A stretch of DNA of 64,000 bases, taken from positions 558,001-622,000 of the forward strand of contig NZ_CP089211.1 of the NCBI RefSeq assembly GCF_021183825.1. The letters are read 5' to 3'. This stretch comes from Sinomicrobium kalidii (lineage in GTDB: Bacteria > Bacteroidota > Bacteroidia > Flavobacteriales > Flavobacteriaceae). The notes below the pieces were generated by a model that saw only the letters and a program-made list of their open reading frames with translations, had not been told where the DNA came from and searched no databases. How positions within the stretch are numbered: position 1 is the first letter of the stretch; each line of letters begins with the position of its first letter. Below, piece by piece: positions 49,861-58,947 of the stretch. Both the position numbers and the translations under genes were made by a program.

Positions 49861-50562
49861 ATGAAGATAGCTTTACTGGGATACGGCAAAATGGGAAAAA
49901 TGATAGAACAGACCGCCATTTCCCGGAACCATATGATCGTTGCCAGAATAGATGATGAATTTAGTTTAGAAGACATTAAAGGCGCCGATGCGGCCATAGA
50001 TTTCAGTGTTCCTTCCGCAGCCTTTAAAAACATAACCACCTGCCTGGAAAACGGTATCCCGGTGATATCGGGAACAACCGGGTGGCTGGACCGTTACAAC
50101 GAGGCCGTAGCGCTGTGTAACCAGCACAAGGGAGGCTTTATTTATGCTTCCAATTTCAGCCTGGGCGTCAATATCTTTTTCCAGCTCAACGAATACCTGG
50201 CCAAAATGATGGCCCGCCTGGATGAATACAAGGTCAGCATCGAAGAAACCCACCACACCCAAAAACTCGACGCTCCCAGCGGAACCGCAATTACCCTGGC
50301 CGAAGGGATTATAAAGAACAGTTCCAAAACAGGGTGGCAGCTGGACAATGCGGGGGAAAACGAAGTCCCGGTTACGGCCAAACGCATAGAAAATGTTCCC
50401 GGCACTCACAGCATACGCTATTCCGGAAAAGTAGACGACATTGAAATCACCCATACCGCTCACAACCGGGAAGGATTTGCACTCGGGGCTGTTATTGCAG
50501 CAGAATGGATTGTCGGAAAAACCGGTGTTTTCAATATGAAGGACGTGTTAAACCTTAGTTAG
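49861..50562 (+). CDS. dapB: 4-hydroxy-tetrahydrodipicolinate reductase
   Basis: A 233-residue enzyme of lysine and meso-diaminopimelate synthesis. The NAD(P) loop is GYGKMGKM (7-14). The signature EETHHTQKLDAPSGTA contains the catalytic His and Lys. The protein is shorter than the E. coli form, as is usual in this phylum. The preceding 120 bp carry dispersed repeat words (CCTGTCCTTCGGCTCC). It lies upstream of lepB. Confidence 0.96.
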   Translation: MKIALLGYGKMGKMIEQTAISRNHMIVARIDDEFSLEDIKGADAAIDFSVPSAAFKNITTCLENGIPVISGTTGWLDRYNEAVALCNQHKGGFIYASNFSLGVNIFFQLNEYLAKMMARLDEYKVSIEETHHTQKLDAPSGTAITLAEGIIKNSSKTGWQLDNAGENEVPVTAKRIENVPGTHSIRYSGKVDDIEITHTAHNREGFALGAVIAAEWIVGKTGVFNMKDVLNLS

Positions 50563-50652
50563 GTACGTAGCAACTGTACGCTTTTTGTGTAATTTGCGCG
50601 GAACAGGAACATACGATAATCAGGATGATACAAAACATACAATAAAATTACT

Positions 50653-52194
50653 ATGACAATAACAGCGTGGTTCATGTTTTTCCTTTTCCTGCAACTGGTA
50701 CACTTTGCAGGCACATGGAAACTATACCAAAAAGCCGGAAGACAAGCCTGGGAAGCCCTCGTACCCGTTTACAATGCCGTGATCCTTATGAAGATCATCA
50801 ACAGACCGTGGTGGTGGGTCATCCTGCTGTTCATTCCCATTGTCAACCTCATTATGTTTCCCGTTATATGGGTGGAAACCGCCCGGAGTTTCGGTAAAAA
50901 TTCCACAACAGACACCTGGCTGACCCTACTTACCCTGGGATTGTATCTCTATTACATCAATTATGCCCTGGATGTCACCCACATCAAGGACAGGAGCCTC
51001 AAGCCCGGAACGGCCACGGGAGAATGGGTCAGTTCCATACTCTTTGCCATTGTGGCGGCAACACTGGTGCATACCTATATTATGCAGCCCTACGTGATCC
51101 CCACTTCCTCCCTGGAAAAATCCCTGCTGGTGGGCGATTTTCTCTTTGTGAGCAAATTCCACTACGGTGCCAGGGCTCCCATGACCGCCATAGCCGCTCC
51201 GATGGTTCATGATACCATTCCCGGGCTGGGGATAAAATCGTATCTCAACAAACCGCAGCTCCCTTATCTCCGGTTTCCCGCACTTCAAAAAATAAAGCGA
51301 AACGACATCGTAGTGTTCAACTGGCCTACGGATACCGTACGTTATTTTGGCGACTACAGGAGCCGGGGCATACGAAAACCGATTGATAAGAAATCGAACT
51401 ATGTAAAAAGATGCGTGGGAATTCCCGGGGACTCACTGTCCATCAAGGACGGTTATGTCTATATCAACGGCAAGCGGACACAACTGCCGGACCGGGCCAA
51501 AACACAATATTCTTATATTGTAAAGACCAACGGCAGCGAGCTCAGCCGGGCCTACATGTACCAGCGCTTCGGTGTTACGGATTATTTCGGCAGGATGCAG
51601 GACGGTTCCTACCGTTTTACCTCATTGACGGAAGAAAGTGCCGCCCGCCTGAAAAAAAGCCCGAATGTAGTGAGTGTAGAACGGATAGTACAACCGGCAG
51701 GAAGACCTCATCCCCGTATTTTCCCCAATACCAGGGACAACACCTGGAGCGGGGATAATTTCGGTCCCATATATATTCCCGAAGCAGGTAAGACCGTAGT
51801 ACTCAACAGGGAGATCCTTCCGCGCTATAAAAGGATCATTCAGGAATACGAAAACAATACCCTGGAAGTAAGAGGAGATCAGATCTTTATCAACGGAAAA
51901 CAGGCCGATTCCTATACGTTCAAACAGGATTACTACTGGATGATGGGCGACAACCGGGATAATTCGGAAGACAGCCGGTATTGGGGGTATGTTCCGCACA
52001 ATCACATCGTCGGCAAGCCCGTGTTCATATGGATGAGCTGGGACAGCCAGGGCGGGAAAGTCCGGTGGGATCGTGTCTTTACCACCGTAGGAGGACCGGG
52101 AGAACCGGTTTCGTATCTCAAATATTTCCTTATTGTAATAGGAGGATGGATCGTTTTCAGCTTTATACGAAAGAAGAAAAAGAAAAACAGTTAG
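50653..52194 (+). CDS. lepB: Signal peptidase I with N-terminal membrane extension, copy 1
   Basis: A 513-residue protease. The first 110 residues form a DUF5684-like region with three hydrophobic helices, then a further helix (125-145) and the S26 domain. Catalytic Ser153 is in IPTSSLEKS and Lys252 in NYVKRCVGIPGD; box E is MGDNRDNSEDSRYWGYVP. A 160-residue insertion (265-430) separates the lysine region from box E, as in flavobacterial LepB. It removes signal peptides from exported proteins. A paralogue lies 3.1 kb downstream: residues 13-197 are identical in both copies, with four silent base changes across about 560 bp, whereas residues 198-250 are clearly diverged. Confidence 0.95.
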   Translation: MTITAWFMFFLFLQLVHFAGTWKLYQKAGRQAWEALVPVYNAVILMKIINRPWWWVILLFIPIVNLIMFPVIWVETARSFGKNSTTDTWLTLLTLGLYLYYINYALDVTHIKDRSLKPGTATGEWVSSILFAIVAATLVHTYIMQPYVIPTSSLEKSLLVGDFLFVSKFHYGARAPMTAIAAPMVHDTIPGLGIKSYLNKPQLPYLRFPALQKIKRNDIVVFNWPTDTVRYFGDYRSRGIRKPIDKKSNYVKRCVGIPGDSLSIKDGYVYINGKRTQLPDRAKTQYSYIVKTNGSELSRAYMYQRFGVTDYFGRMQDGSYRFTSLTEESAARLKKSPNVVSVERIVQPAGRPHPRIFPNTRDNTWSGDNFGPIYIPEAGKTVVLNREILPRYKRIIQEYENNTLEVRGDQIFINGKQADSYTFKQDYYWMMGDNRDNSEDSRYWGYVPHNHIVGKPVFIWMSWDSQGGKVRWDRVFTTVGGPGEPVSYLKYFLIVIGGWIVFSFIRKKKKKNS

Positions 52195-52259
52195 GAACAA
52201 CGCGGCTGCAAATCGTACAAAAGTAAAAAACATCAAAATACCCGGTTCTTTCAGGATTT

Positions 52260-52886
52260 ATGGAACGTAAAATACTCATACATCCCGCTTATTTTCCCAC
52301 CATAATGCATTTTGTGGCCATGATAAACCACCCGGTGGTCCTGGAAATGGAAGACAACTTCCAGAAACAGACCTATCGCAACCGTATGTATGTTTACGGA
52401 CCGGGAGGGAGGCAACTGCTTACTATCCCCGTAAAACACAGCAAAACCGGAACACACCAGAAATACAGGGACATCCGTATAGAAAACAGCTTCCACTGGC
52501 GGAAACAACACTGGAAAACACTGCAAACGGCTTACAGGACCTCTCCTTTCTTTGAGTTTTATGAAGACGACCTGGCCCCGGTCTTTGAAAAAAAACACGA
52601 TTTCCTCATGGACCTCAACCTGGATACCATACACTTTATCTTCGATATTTTCCAGCTCAACCCGGAATACGGAAAAACCCATACCTACGAAAAGGAAGCA
52701 GCGGCATACGCCGATTACAGGTTTATGGTCAACGCCAAGGAAGCACCCCGCTTTAACCTGGAATCTTATACCCAGGTTTTTGATGAAAAACACGGATTTA
52801 TAGGCAACCTGAGCATCTTGGACCTCCTTTTTAACGAAGGCCCCAATGCCCTGACTTACATTGAAAGGCAATCCCTTCCTTCCTGA
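52260..52886 (+). CDS. WbqC-family protein
   Basis: A 208-residue protein of the WbqC family, with ILIHPAYFPTIMHFVAM at the start, RTYRNRMYV-like strands, and IRIENSFHWRKQHWKTLQTAYRTSPFFEFY, the conserved region. Members are found in glycan-modification clusters in some bacteria and next to lepB in flavobacteria; the reaction is not established. It follows lepB copy 1 by 65 bp and probably shares its transcript. Confidence 0.9.
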   Translation: MERKILIHPAYFPTIMHFVAMINHPVVLEMEDNFQKQTYRNRMYVYGPGGRQLLTIPVKHSKTGTHQKYRDIRIENSFHWRKQHWKTLQTAYRTSPFFEFYEDDLAPVFEKKHDFLMDLNLDTIHFIFDIFQLNPEYGKTHTYEKEAAAYADYRFMVNAKEAPRFNLESYTQVFDEKHGFIGNLSILDLLFNEGPNALTYIERQSLPS

Positions 52887-53126
52887 GTTTTTCGGCAGAT
52901 TTACAGAAAATCAACTACTAAACGGCACTTTTCCCGGTGCGATCAACCGGTTTATGATTATAAACGGCATCCGGCAGTCCCTTACAACTGTATAAACAAC
53001 AATTAACACTCCACATCCCTTTATCCTTTCCGGAAGAACGGAATGCAGCTAATTTGGTAATACTGTGCCCGGAAAAACTATTTTTTCCGAAGCAGGCCAG
53101 CCATATTTCATCAAAAACAAACTGCC

Positions 53127-53645
53127 ATGTCCCGTTTTTCCATATTGTTCCTGTTCCTCGTGTTTCCGCTTTACCATTTACTTTCCCAGCCCGTGATCCT
53201 GGTTAAACACGAAGAAAACCCCGGAGCTGTTGAAAATGACGTCCGCCACTACATGAAGCTTCTGGATATCCGGGAAAACATCCATCTTACCATACGTTTT
53301 ACACGCCATGTTCCCCGTAACATACTGGGAATAACCTTCTGTCTGGACACACAGCAGCCCAACGGTTACCGGCATATTGTAGTAGCAATAGACTCCGGGT
53401 TAAGTCCTATGCGACAAAAACTCATACTTGCCCACGAAATGATTCATGTAAAGCAATATGCCAAAAAAGAACTCATTGCCTTAAACAAACGGGTGCTTCT
53501 CTGGAAAGGACGGAAATACGAAACACGGATATACAACAAACGAACCCCCTGGGAAACTGAGGCTTACAACATGGAAAGATTGCTGCGGAAACACCTCCGC
53601 AGGAAAAACCAAAAACCCCGTACCGAACTTGCGGCAACGCTGTAA
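53127..53645 (+). CDS. Exported putative zinc metallopeptidase (HEMIH motif)
   Basis: A 172-residue protein with a signal peptide (ending YHLLSQ, about residue 20). HEMIH at residues 103-107 in LAHEMIHVKQYAKKE matches HExxH, and a downstream Glu in PWETEAYNME (about 146) could be the third ligand of a gluzincin. The C-terminal end is strongly basic. The family is not recognised; minimal peptidases with this layout occur as uncharacterised proteins. It is located between the two lepB copies, so a role in processing exported proteins is conceivable but unproven. Confidence 0.78.
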   Translation: MSRFSILFLFLVFPLYHLLSQPVILVKHEENPGAVENDVRHYMKLLDIRENIHLTIRFTRHVPRNILGITFCLDTQQPNGYRHIVVAIDSGLSPMRQKLILAHEMIHVKQYAKKELIALNKRVLLWKGRKYETRIYNKRTPWETEAYNMERLLRKHLRRKNQKPRTELAATL

Positions 53646-53799
53646 AACCATCCTCCCTCCCCTTCCGGTAATCGGTCTGTTTTCACTTTAGCTGAAAAGT
53701 ACAGTTTGTTAAACATCCGTTAACCCGGTGAAAAACCGTAACACTTTCCCGTATTTTAATACCTTTAGACCATAAAAACGAACCAAAACATACAAAAAC

Positions 53800-55383
53800 A
53801 TGACGCTAACAGGGTGGTTTCTGTTTTTCCTTATCCTGCAACTGGTACACTTTGCAGGCACATGGAAACTATACCAAAAAGCCGGAAGACAAGCCTGGGA
53901 GGCCCTCGTACCCGTTTACAATGCCGTGATCCTTATGAAGATCATCAACAGACCGTGGTGGTGGGTCATCCTGCTGTTCATTCCCATTGTCAACCTCATT
54001 ATGTTTCCCGTTATATGGGTGGAAACCGCCCGGAGTTTCGGTAAAAATTCCACAACAGACACCTGGCTGACCCTACTTACCCTGGGGTTGTATCTCTATT
54101 ACATCAATTATGCCCTGGATGTCACCCACATCAAGGACAGGAGCCTCAAGCCCGGAACGGCCACGGGAGAATGGGTCAGTTCCATACTCTTTGCCATTGT
54201 GGCGGCAACACTGGTGCATACCTATATTATGCAGCCCTACGTGATCCCCACTTCCTCCCTGGAAAAATCCCTGCTGGTGGGCGATTTTCTCTTTGTGAGC
54301 AAATTCCACTACGGTGCCAGGGCCCCCATGACCGCCATAGCCGCCCCGATGGTTCATGATACCATTCCCGGGCTGGGGATAAAATCGTATCTGTTCAGTG
54401 ACGATTTTTCCAAAAGGCACACTTCCTGGTTAAACAGGTTCCAGTTACCCTATTTCCGCCTGCCCGGTTTTCAAAAGATAAAACGCAATGAAATTGTTGT
54501 ATTTAATCAACCGGCCGATACGCTTCGGGACATGAATGATTTTCATCCTGACAGGAATTACTACAAGCCCGTGGACAAAAAGACCAACCTGGTCAAACGA
54601 TGCGTGGCCATTGCCGGGGATTCCATGGAGATCAGGGAGGGTTATGTTTATATTAACGGTAAACGGACACAACTGCCGGACCGGACCCAAACACAATATT
54701 CCTATATTGTAAAGACCAACGGCAGCGAGCTCAGCCGGGCCTATATGTACCAGCGCTTCGGTGTCACCGACTATTTTGGCAGGATGCGGGACGGCTCTTA
54801 CCGTTTTGCCGCATTGACGGAAGAAAGTGCCGCCCGCCTGGAAAAAAGTCCGAATGTAGTGAGTGTAGAGCGGATGATACAGCCCGAAGGCACGCCTCAT
54901 CCCCGTATTTTTCCCAATACCGGGGACAACACCTGGAGCAAAGATAATTTCGGTCCCATATACATTCCCGAAGCGGGTAAGACCGTAGCGCTCAACGGAG
55001 AGATCCTTCCGTACTATAAAAGAATCATTCAGGAATACGAAAACAATACCCTGGAAGTAAGAGGAGATCAGATCTTTATCAACGGAAAACAGGCCGATTC
55101 CTATACGTTCAAACAGGATTACTACTGGATGATGGGCGACAACCGGGATAATTCCATAGACAGCAGGTATTGGGGATATGTTCCTTTTAACCACGTTGTC
55201 GGCAAACCCGTATTTATCTGGATGAGCTGGGACAAGACCGCTAAAAAGGTGCGCTGGGACCGGGTTTTTACTACCGTACACGGTACCGGGGAACGGGTTT
55301 CCTATTTCCGATATTTTATCATTGTCCTCGCCGGATGGTTTGTTTACAGCTATATCCGGAGAAAGAAAAAGAAAACAAAATAA
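53800..55383 (+). CDS. lepB: Signal peptidase I with N-terminal membrane extension, copy 2
   Basis: A 527-residue paralogue of the gene at 50653. All catalytic features are kept: Ser153 in IPTSSLEKS, Lys266 in NLVKRCVAIAGD, and MGDNRDNSIDSRYWGYVP. The region between residues 198 and 264 is 14 residues longer than in copy 1 and unlike it, and the KRC region has AIAGDSMEI for GIPGDSLSI. Another near-identical block (55021-55156 against 51831-51966) has one base difference in 136. Both copies look functional. The DUF6122 gene begins directly after its stop. Confidence 0.94.
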   Translation: MTLTGWFLFFLILQLVHFAGTWKLYQKAGRQAWEALVPVYNAVILMKIINRPWWWVILLFIPIVNLIMFPVIWVETARSFGKNSTTDTWLTLLTLGLYLYYINYALDVTHIKDRSLKPGTATGEWVSSILFAIVAATLVHTYIMQPYVIPTSSLEKSLLVGDFLFVSKFHYGARAPMTAIAAPMVHDTIPGLGIKSYLFSDDFSKRHTSWLNRFQLPYFRLPGFQKIKRNEIVVFNQPADTLRDMNDFHPDRNYYKPVDKKTNLVKRCVAIAGDSMEIREGYVYINGKRTQLPDRTQTQYSYIVKTNGSELSRAYMYQRFGVTDYFGRMRDGSYRFAALTEESAARLEKSPNVVSVERMIQPEGTPHPRIFPNTGDNTWSKDNFGPIYIPEAGKTVALNGEILPYYKRIIQEYENNTLEVRGDQIFINGKQADSYTFKQDYYWMMGDNRDNSIDSRYWGYVPFNHVVGKPVFIWMSWDKTAKKVRWDRVFTTVHGTGERVSYFRYFIIVLAGWFVYSYIRRKKKKTK

Positions 55384-55704
55384 ATGCTACGCTTCGTCAT
55401 CCATTACGGATTGCACTTTGTATTCCCGGTCCTTATAGCCTACTGGTTCTACCGGCCGTATTTCAAGAAGGTGAGTATTATCCTGCTGGCAGGTATTCTT
55501 ATAGATATAGACCATTTCCTGGTCAGCCCGGTTTTTGATGCGAACCGTTGCAGTATCGGCTTCCATCTGCTGCACGGGTATTTCCCCATTGCCCTGTATG
55601 TGCTTTTGTTTATCTATAAACCTACACGGATCGTAGGTCTGGCGCTATTACTGCACATTCTGGCGGATACTGCAGACTGCCTGATGTTAGCTCTTAATGT
55701 ATAA
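55384..55704 (+). CDS. DUF6122 membrane protein
   Basis: A 106-residue integral membrane protein with three to four helices. GILIDIDHFLVSPVF and HLLHGYFPI carry conserved Asp and His residues reminiscent of metal-dependent membrane hydrolases of the YdjM type. Its ATG is the base after the lepB copy 2 stop, so the two are probably co-translated. Function unknown. Confidence 0.85.
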   Translation: MLRFVIHYGLHFVFPVLIAYWFYRPYFKKVSIILLAGILIDIDHFLVSPVFDANRCSIGFHLLHGYFPIALYVLLFIYKPTRIVGLALLLHILADTADCLMLALNV

Positions 55705-55712
55705 AGGTATCC

Positions 55713-55994
55713 TCATACATTGTCGATATGCCCGAGATCCCTGCCGGGTTCTATGCGATCGCGAAGTTTTTGTTTCAGCGCCCTGATTTCCGGGAAACCG
55801 CCGTATTCCTTCCTGTCAAACAGGAGGTGTTCATCGACATAAATACGGTAAATACCTCCTGTTTCCCCGGGTTTTAGGGTTACCCCCTGCAACTCGTTCT
55901 CAAAAGTGGACAAAAGCTCCTGGGCCATATAGGCCGCCCTTAACAGCCAGCGGCATTTCGGACAATATTCTATGGTAACAGACGGTTTCATCAC
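55713..55994 (-). CDS. SelW/Rdx-family thioredoxin-like protein (Cys form)
   Basis: A 93-residue protein with YCPKCRW at the N-terminus (Cys11, Cys14). The second position is Cys where animal SelW has the selenocysteine variant. GETGGIYRIYVDEHLLFDRKEYGGFP matches the family core. A redox role is expected but undefined. A second ATG one codon in (55991) is an equal start candidate. It follows the EEP nuclease gene by 15 bp on the minus strand. Confidence 0.9.
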   Translation of the reverse strand: MMKPSVTIEYCPKCRWLLRAAYMAQELLSTFENELQGVTLKPGETGGIYRIYVDEHLLFDRKEYGGFPEIRALKQKLRDRIEPGRDLGHIDNV

Positions 55995-56009
55995 TAAACT
56001 GGATTAAGA

Positions 56010-57050
56010 TTATTTTTCTCCGGATTCCGGCAGCCTGAACGTAGCCATAACCGGGTAATGGTCGGACAGGGTCTCCGTATAATTTTTATGTGCCATTATA
56101 TCTATATCCGCATCTGTGAGGATAAAGTCGATACGAAGGGGAAAATAGTCAAAGTCATACGACCTGCCGAAACCACTGCCCTTTTCAATAAAAGTATCCT
56201 TCATAGCTCCCTTTATCCGCTTGTACACATAAGAATACGGTGTGTTGTTGAAGTCGCCTGCCACTATCATTCTATACCGGCATTCCCTGCGGTGGGTATC
56301 GAATATTTCCACCTGCCGGTGCTGAAGGGCAAAAGCCTTGCCCATCCTTTTGTACAACGCCTCGGGGTCTTCAACAATAATATGTTCCTTCGCAGGTACC
56401 AAATGCAGGGATTCCAGGTGCAGGTTATAAATCCTTACGGTATCTTTTCCCTTTACAATATCTGCATAAAGGGCATTATTCCCCGTTTTCGGAAATTCCA
56501 GCGACCCTCTTTCAACTATGGGATACCTGGAAAAAATAGCCTGTCCCGTCCTGTTGTTCCGCGTTGTGTATTTGATGAACTGGTACGGATAACCGGTATT
56601 AAAAGCATTTTCCTGTTCGTGGTGAAATTCCTGAACGCAAAGTACGTCCGGCGATTCCCGGGTTACGAGTTCGATGATCTTTTCGGGAACGTCCTTATCC
56701 GGAAGCCAGTCGTAGGCATTGAATATCCGCACGTTGAACGTCATCAGCTTCATCGTATTTTCCTCCTTGCTTTCCGAAACCCCGGAAAGCCTGTACATGG
56801 CCCCTACATACTTATACCCGATCAACAGGATCAGGAGCGACAGTATAAACTGGCGCCTCAACTGTACCAGCCAGTAAAGCACAAAAGCCGCATTTACTAT
56901 AATAAACACCGGAACCGTTAGGCTCAATACCGAAATCAGGGGAAATCTTTTGGGAAAGACATAAGGCAGGATATAAGACAGCAGCAGCAATACTGCAAAA
57001 AAGGTATTGAGAACAAAAACGACTTTATTTACAAAACTCAATTTTTTCAC
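56010..57050 (-). CDS. Membrane-anchored endonuclease/exonuclease/phosphatase-family protein
   Basis: A 346-residue protein with three N-terminal helices (about 9-28, 40-62, 68-85) and an EEP catalytic domain (100-340). The metal and catalytic motifs are VQEFHHE, VAGDFNNTPYSYVYK and the terminal SDHYPVMA. The soluble domain probably faces the periplasm. Members cleave nucleic acids, phosphoinositides or sphingolipids; which applies here is not clear. It is downstream of the two rhomboid genes. Confidence 0.9.
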   Translation of the reverse strand: MKKLSFVNKVVFVLNTFFAVLLLLSYILPYVFPKRFPLISVLSLTVPVFIIVNAAFVLYWLVQLRRQFILSLLILLIGYKYVGAMYRLSGVSESKEENTMKLMTFNVRIFNAYDWLPDKDVPEKIIELVTRESPDVLCVQEFHHEQENAFNTGYPYQFIKYTTRNNRTGQAIFSRYPIVERGSLEFPKTGNNALYADIVKGKDTVRIYNLHLESLHLVPAKEHIIVEDPEALYKRMGKAFALQHRQVEIFDTHRRECRYRMIVAGDFNNTPYSYVYKRIKGAMKDTFIEKGSGFGRSYDFDYFPLRIDFILTDADIDIMAHKNYTETLSDHYPVMATFRLPESGEK

Positions 57051-57128
57051 TGCCCTTGAATTCGTTACAGTTATCCGAGTAATCCGTGACTAAATAACGC
57101 TCTCCTCAACTCCATATCCATATTCCCG

Positions 57129-58004
57129 CTAATCTTTCCCTGCCTGGAACAGGAAATCTTTCTCCTCCTTGGTAAGGCTCTCGTAACCGCTTTTACTGAT
57201 CTTGTCCAGTATTTCGTCGATTTTCTGCTGACGGCTGTCTTTACCGGCTTGAGATTTTTTTGCAGATGCTGTGGTCTTTCTGTTTTTGTGGACGGTCTTT
57301 AAAGGTCCTTTAGGTTTTCTCCTGAAAAGGTTTACAACGGCCGTGACCATTTTTTCAAAACCGGAACCGATGTCCCTGCCTTCGGATAATTTCCGGGCAT
57401 ATATATAACCGAGCAATGCACCGCCCAGGTGGGCCAGATGGCCTCCTGCATTGCTCATGGGAATCTGTACCAGATCTATGAGCACCACAAAAACCCCGAT
57501 ATACCAGAGTTTTATGTTAAATAGAAAAAACAGCCGTACCTCCTGGTTGGGCATATAGGTACAGATAAAGATCAGGATGGCCATGACTGCCGCAGAAGCC
57601 CCTATCAGCGAGGTGTCTATTTCCATGAATGCCGGAAACAGGTTGTAACTGAGCATAAAAATAAGCCCCCCGGCTATAGCCCCGAGAAAATAAACGTTGA
57701 GGAACCGCCTGCCGCCAAAGAGGTTTAAAAAAATCCTCCCCGAGAAATAAAGCAACAGCATGTTCCAGAAAATATGTGAAAAACTACCGTGAAAAAAAGC
57801 ATAGGTAACAACAGACCACGGTTGTGTGATAAAATTGTCCAGGCGTTTCGGCAATTCGAACCACTGCATGAGAAAATCCGGGGAAAGCCGGAACAGGAAT
57901 ACCAGCAGAATATTAAGAATATAAACCAGCACATTGATCACAATGAGCTTTTCAGCCACAGTAAGTGTAGCATACTTGTATTTTATATCGTTACTGATGC
58001 CCAT
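57129..58004 (-). CDS. Rhomboid-family intramembrane serine protease, 291 aa
   Basis: A six-helix rhomboid core with catalytic Ser137 in LIGASAAV and His192 in HLAHLGGALLG; the conserved FxHxxxxHxxxN is present as FFHGSFSHIFWNM. A cytoplasmic C-terminal tail (205-291), rich in Lys, is an addition not seen in the neighbour. It cleaves transmembrane substrates in the inner membrane. Together with the next gene it forms a paralogous pair downstream of mutL. Confidence 0.93.
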   Translation of the reverse strand: MGISNDIKYKYATLTVAEKLIVINVLVYILNILLVFLFRLSPDFLMQWFELPKRLDNFITQPWSVVTYAFFHGSFSHIFWNMLLLYFSGRIFLNLFGGRRFLNVYFLGAIAGGLIFMLSYNLFPAFMEIDTSLIGASAAVMAILIFICTYMPNQEVRLFFLFNIKLWYIGVFVVLIDLVQIPMSNAGGHLAHLGGALLGYIYARKLSEGRDIGSGFEKMVTAVVNLFRRKPKGPLKTVHKNRKTTASAKKSQAGKDSRQQKIDEILDKISKSGYESLTKEEKDFLFQAGKD

Positions 58005-58200
58005 TCGTTTTGTTGTTTTTGCCGGGAAATCCCCGGGGGTCCTTTACGGACTACCCAAATCGCGAGGATATCCCTCATCTACAGTATCTTCCCCCGAAGA
58101 GAAAATCATGTTCCCTTTTTATCCTGTTTTACCTTAACTCATCATCTCCAACCATTACCTCATTGACACATTGACATATTGTATCATTGGCACATTATCC

Positions 58201-58947
58201 CTAATTCCACCGGTTGTTCTTAAACTGGTTCCTTTTCCAGTACCACATCATAATAAACCCGAACAACGCCCCGCCCACGTGGGCAAAATGGGCTATTCCC
58301 CCTCCGAATAGCGAATACCCGGTAATGCCCGAAAAAAGATCCAGTCCAATCAGGGCCGGAATAAAATACTTTGCCTTGATGGGTACTGGAACAAAAATAA
58401 GAAACAATTCCGCATTCGGGAACATCATGGCAAACGCTACGAGTATACCGTATATTGCCCCCGAAGCTCCTACAGCCATCCCGTTATAAGCCGAAAAGAA
58501 ACTCTGCATTATACCGTTATCAATACCCGGGACTTTTGCGTATTGATTTATCGGAACATTTTTCAGCATCTGCATGACATCACCTTGGGAATATCCTACG
58601 GAATACAAAGCACTCATCCCTTTTTCAAAATAATAATAATTAACCCCGGTATGGATAAGTGCCGCTCCCAGTCCGGCAGAAAAGTAAAAAAACAGGAATT
58701 TGTTCCGCCCCCACATCTGCTCCAGGGGAGAGCCGAAGGCCCACAGGGCATACATATTAAAGAAAATATGCATAAACCCGCCGTGCATGAACATATGCGA
58801 TACGATCTGCCACAGCCTGAAATTCTCATTTTTAGGGAACCACAACGAAAAGAGTTGTATCATTTGATCGTGAAAAAACTGCGTTGCCACAAAAAACAAC
58901 ACATTAATGATCAATAGGTGCTTAACAGCCTCGGTTATTCTATACAT
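58201..58947 (-). CDS. Rhomboid-family intramembrane serine protease, 248 aa
   Basis: A second rhomboid, with Ser162 in AVGASGAIYG and His223 in HFAHVGGALFG, and HMFMHGGFMHIFFNM for the oxyanion and gate residues. A 45-residue loop between helices (105-150) is longer than in the other copy. Its start is the base after the mutL stop, so translation may be coupled to mutL. A stretch of dispersed-repeat words (CATTGACACATTGAC) lies in the 196-bp gap after it. Confidence 0.93.
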   Translation of the reverse strand: MYRITEAVKHLLIINVLFFVATQFFHDQMIQLFSLWFPKNENFRLWQIVSHMFMHGGFMHIFFNMYALWAFGSPLEQMWGRNKFLFFYFSAGLGAALIHTGVNYYYFEKGMSALYSVGYSQGDVMQMLKNVPINQYAKVPGIDNGIMQSFFSAYNGMAVGASGAIYGILVAFAMMFPNAELFLIFVPVPIKAKYFIPALIGLDLFSGITGYSLFGGGIAHFAHVGGALFGFIMMWYWKRNQFKNNRWN

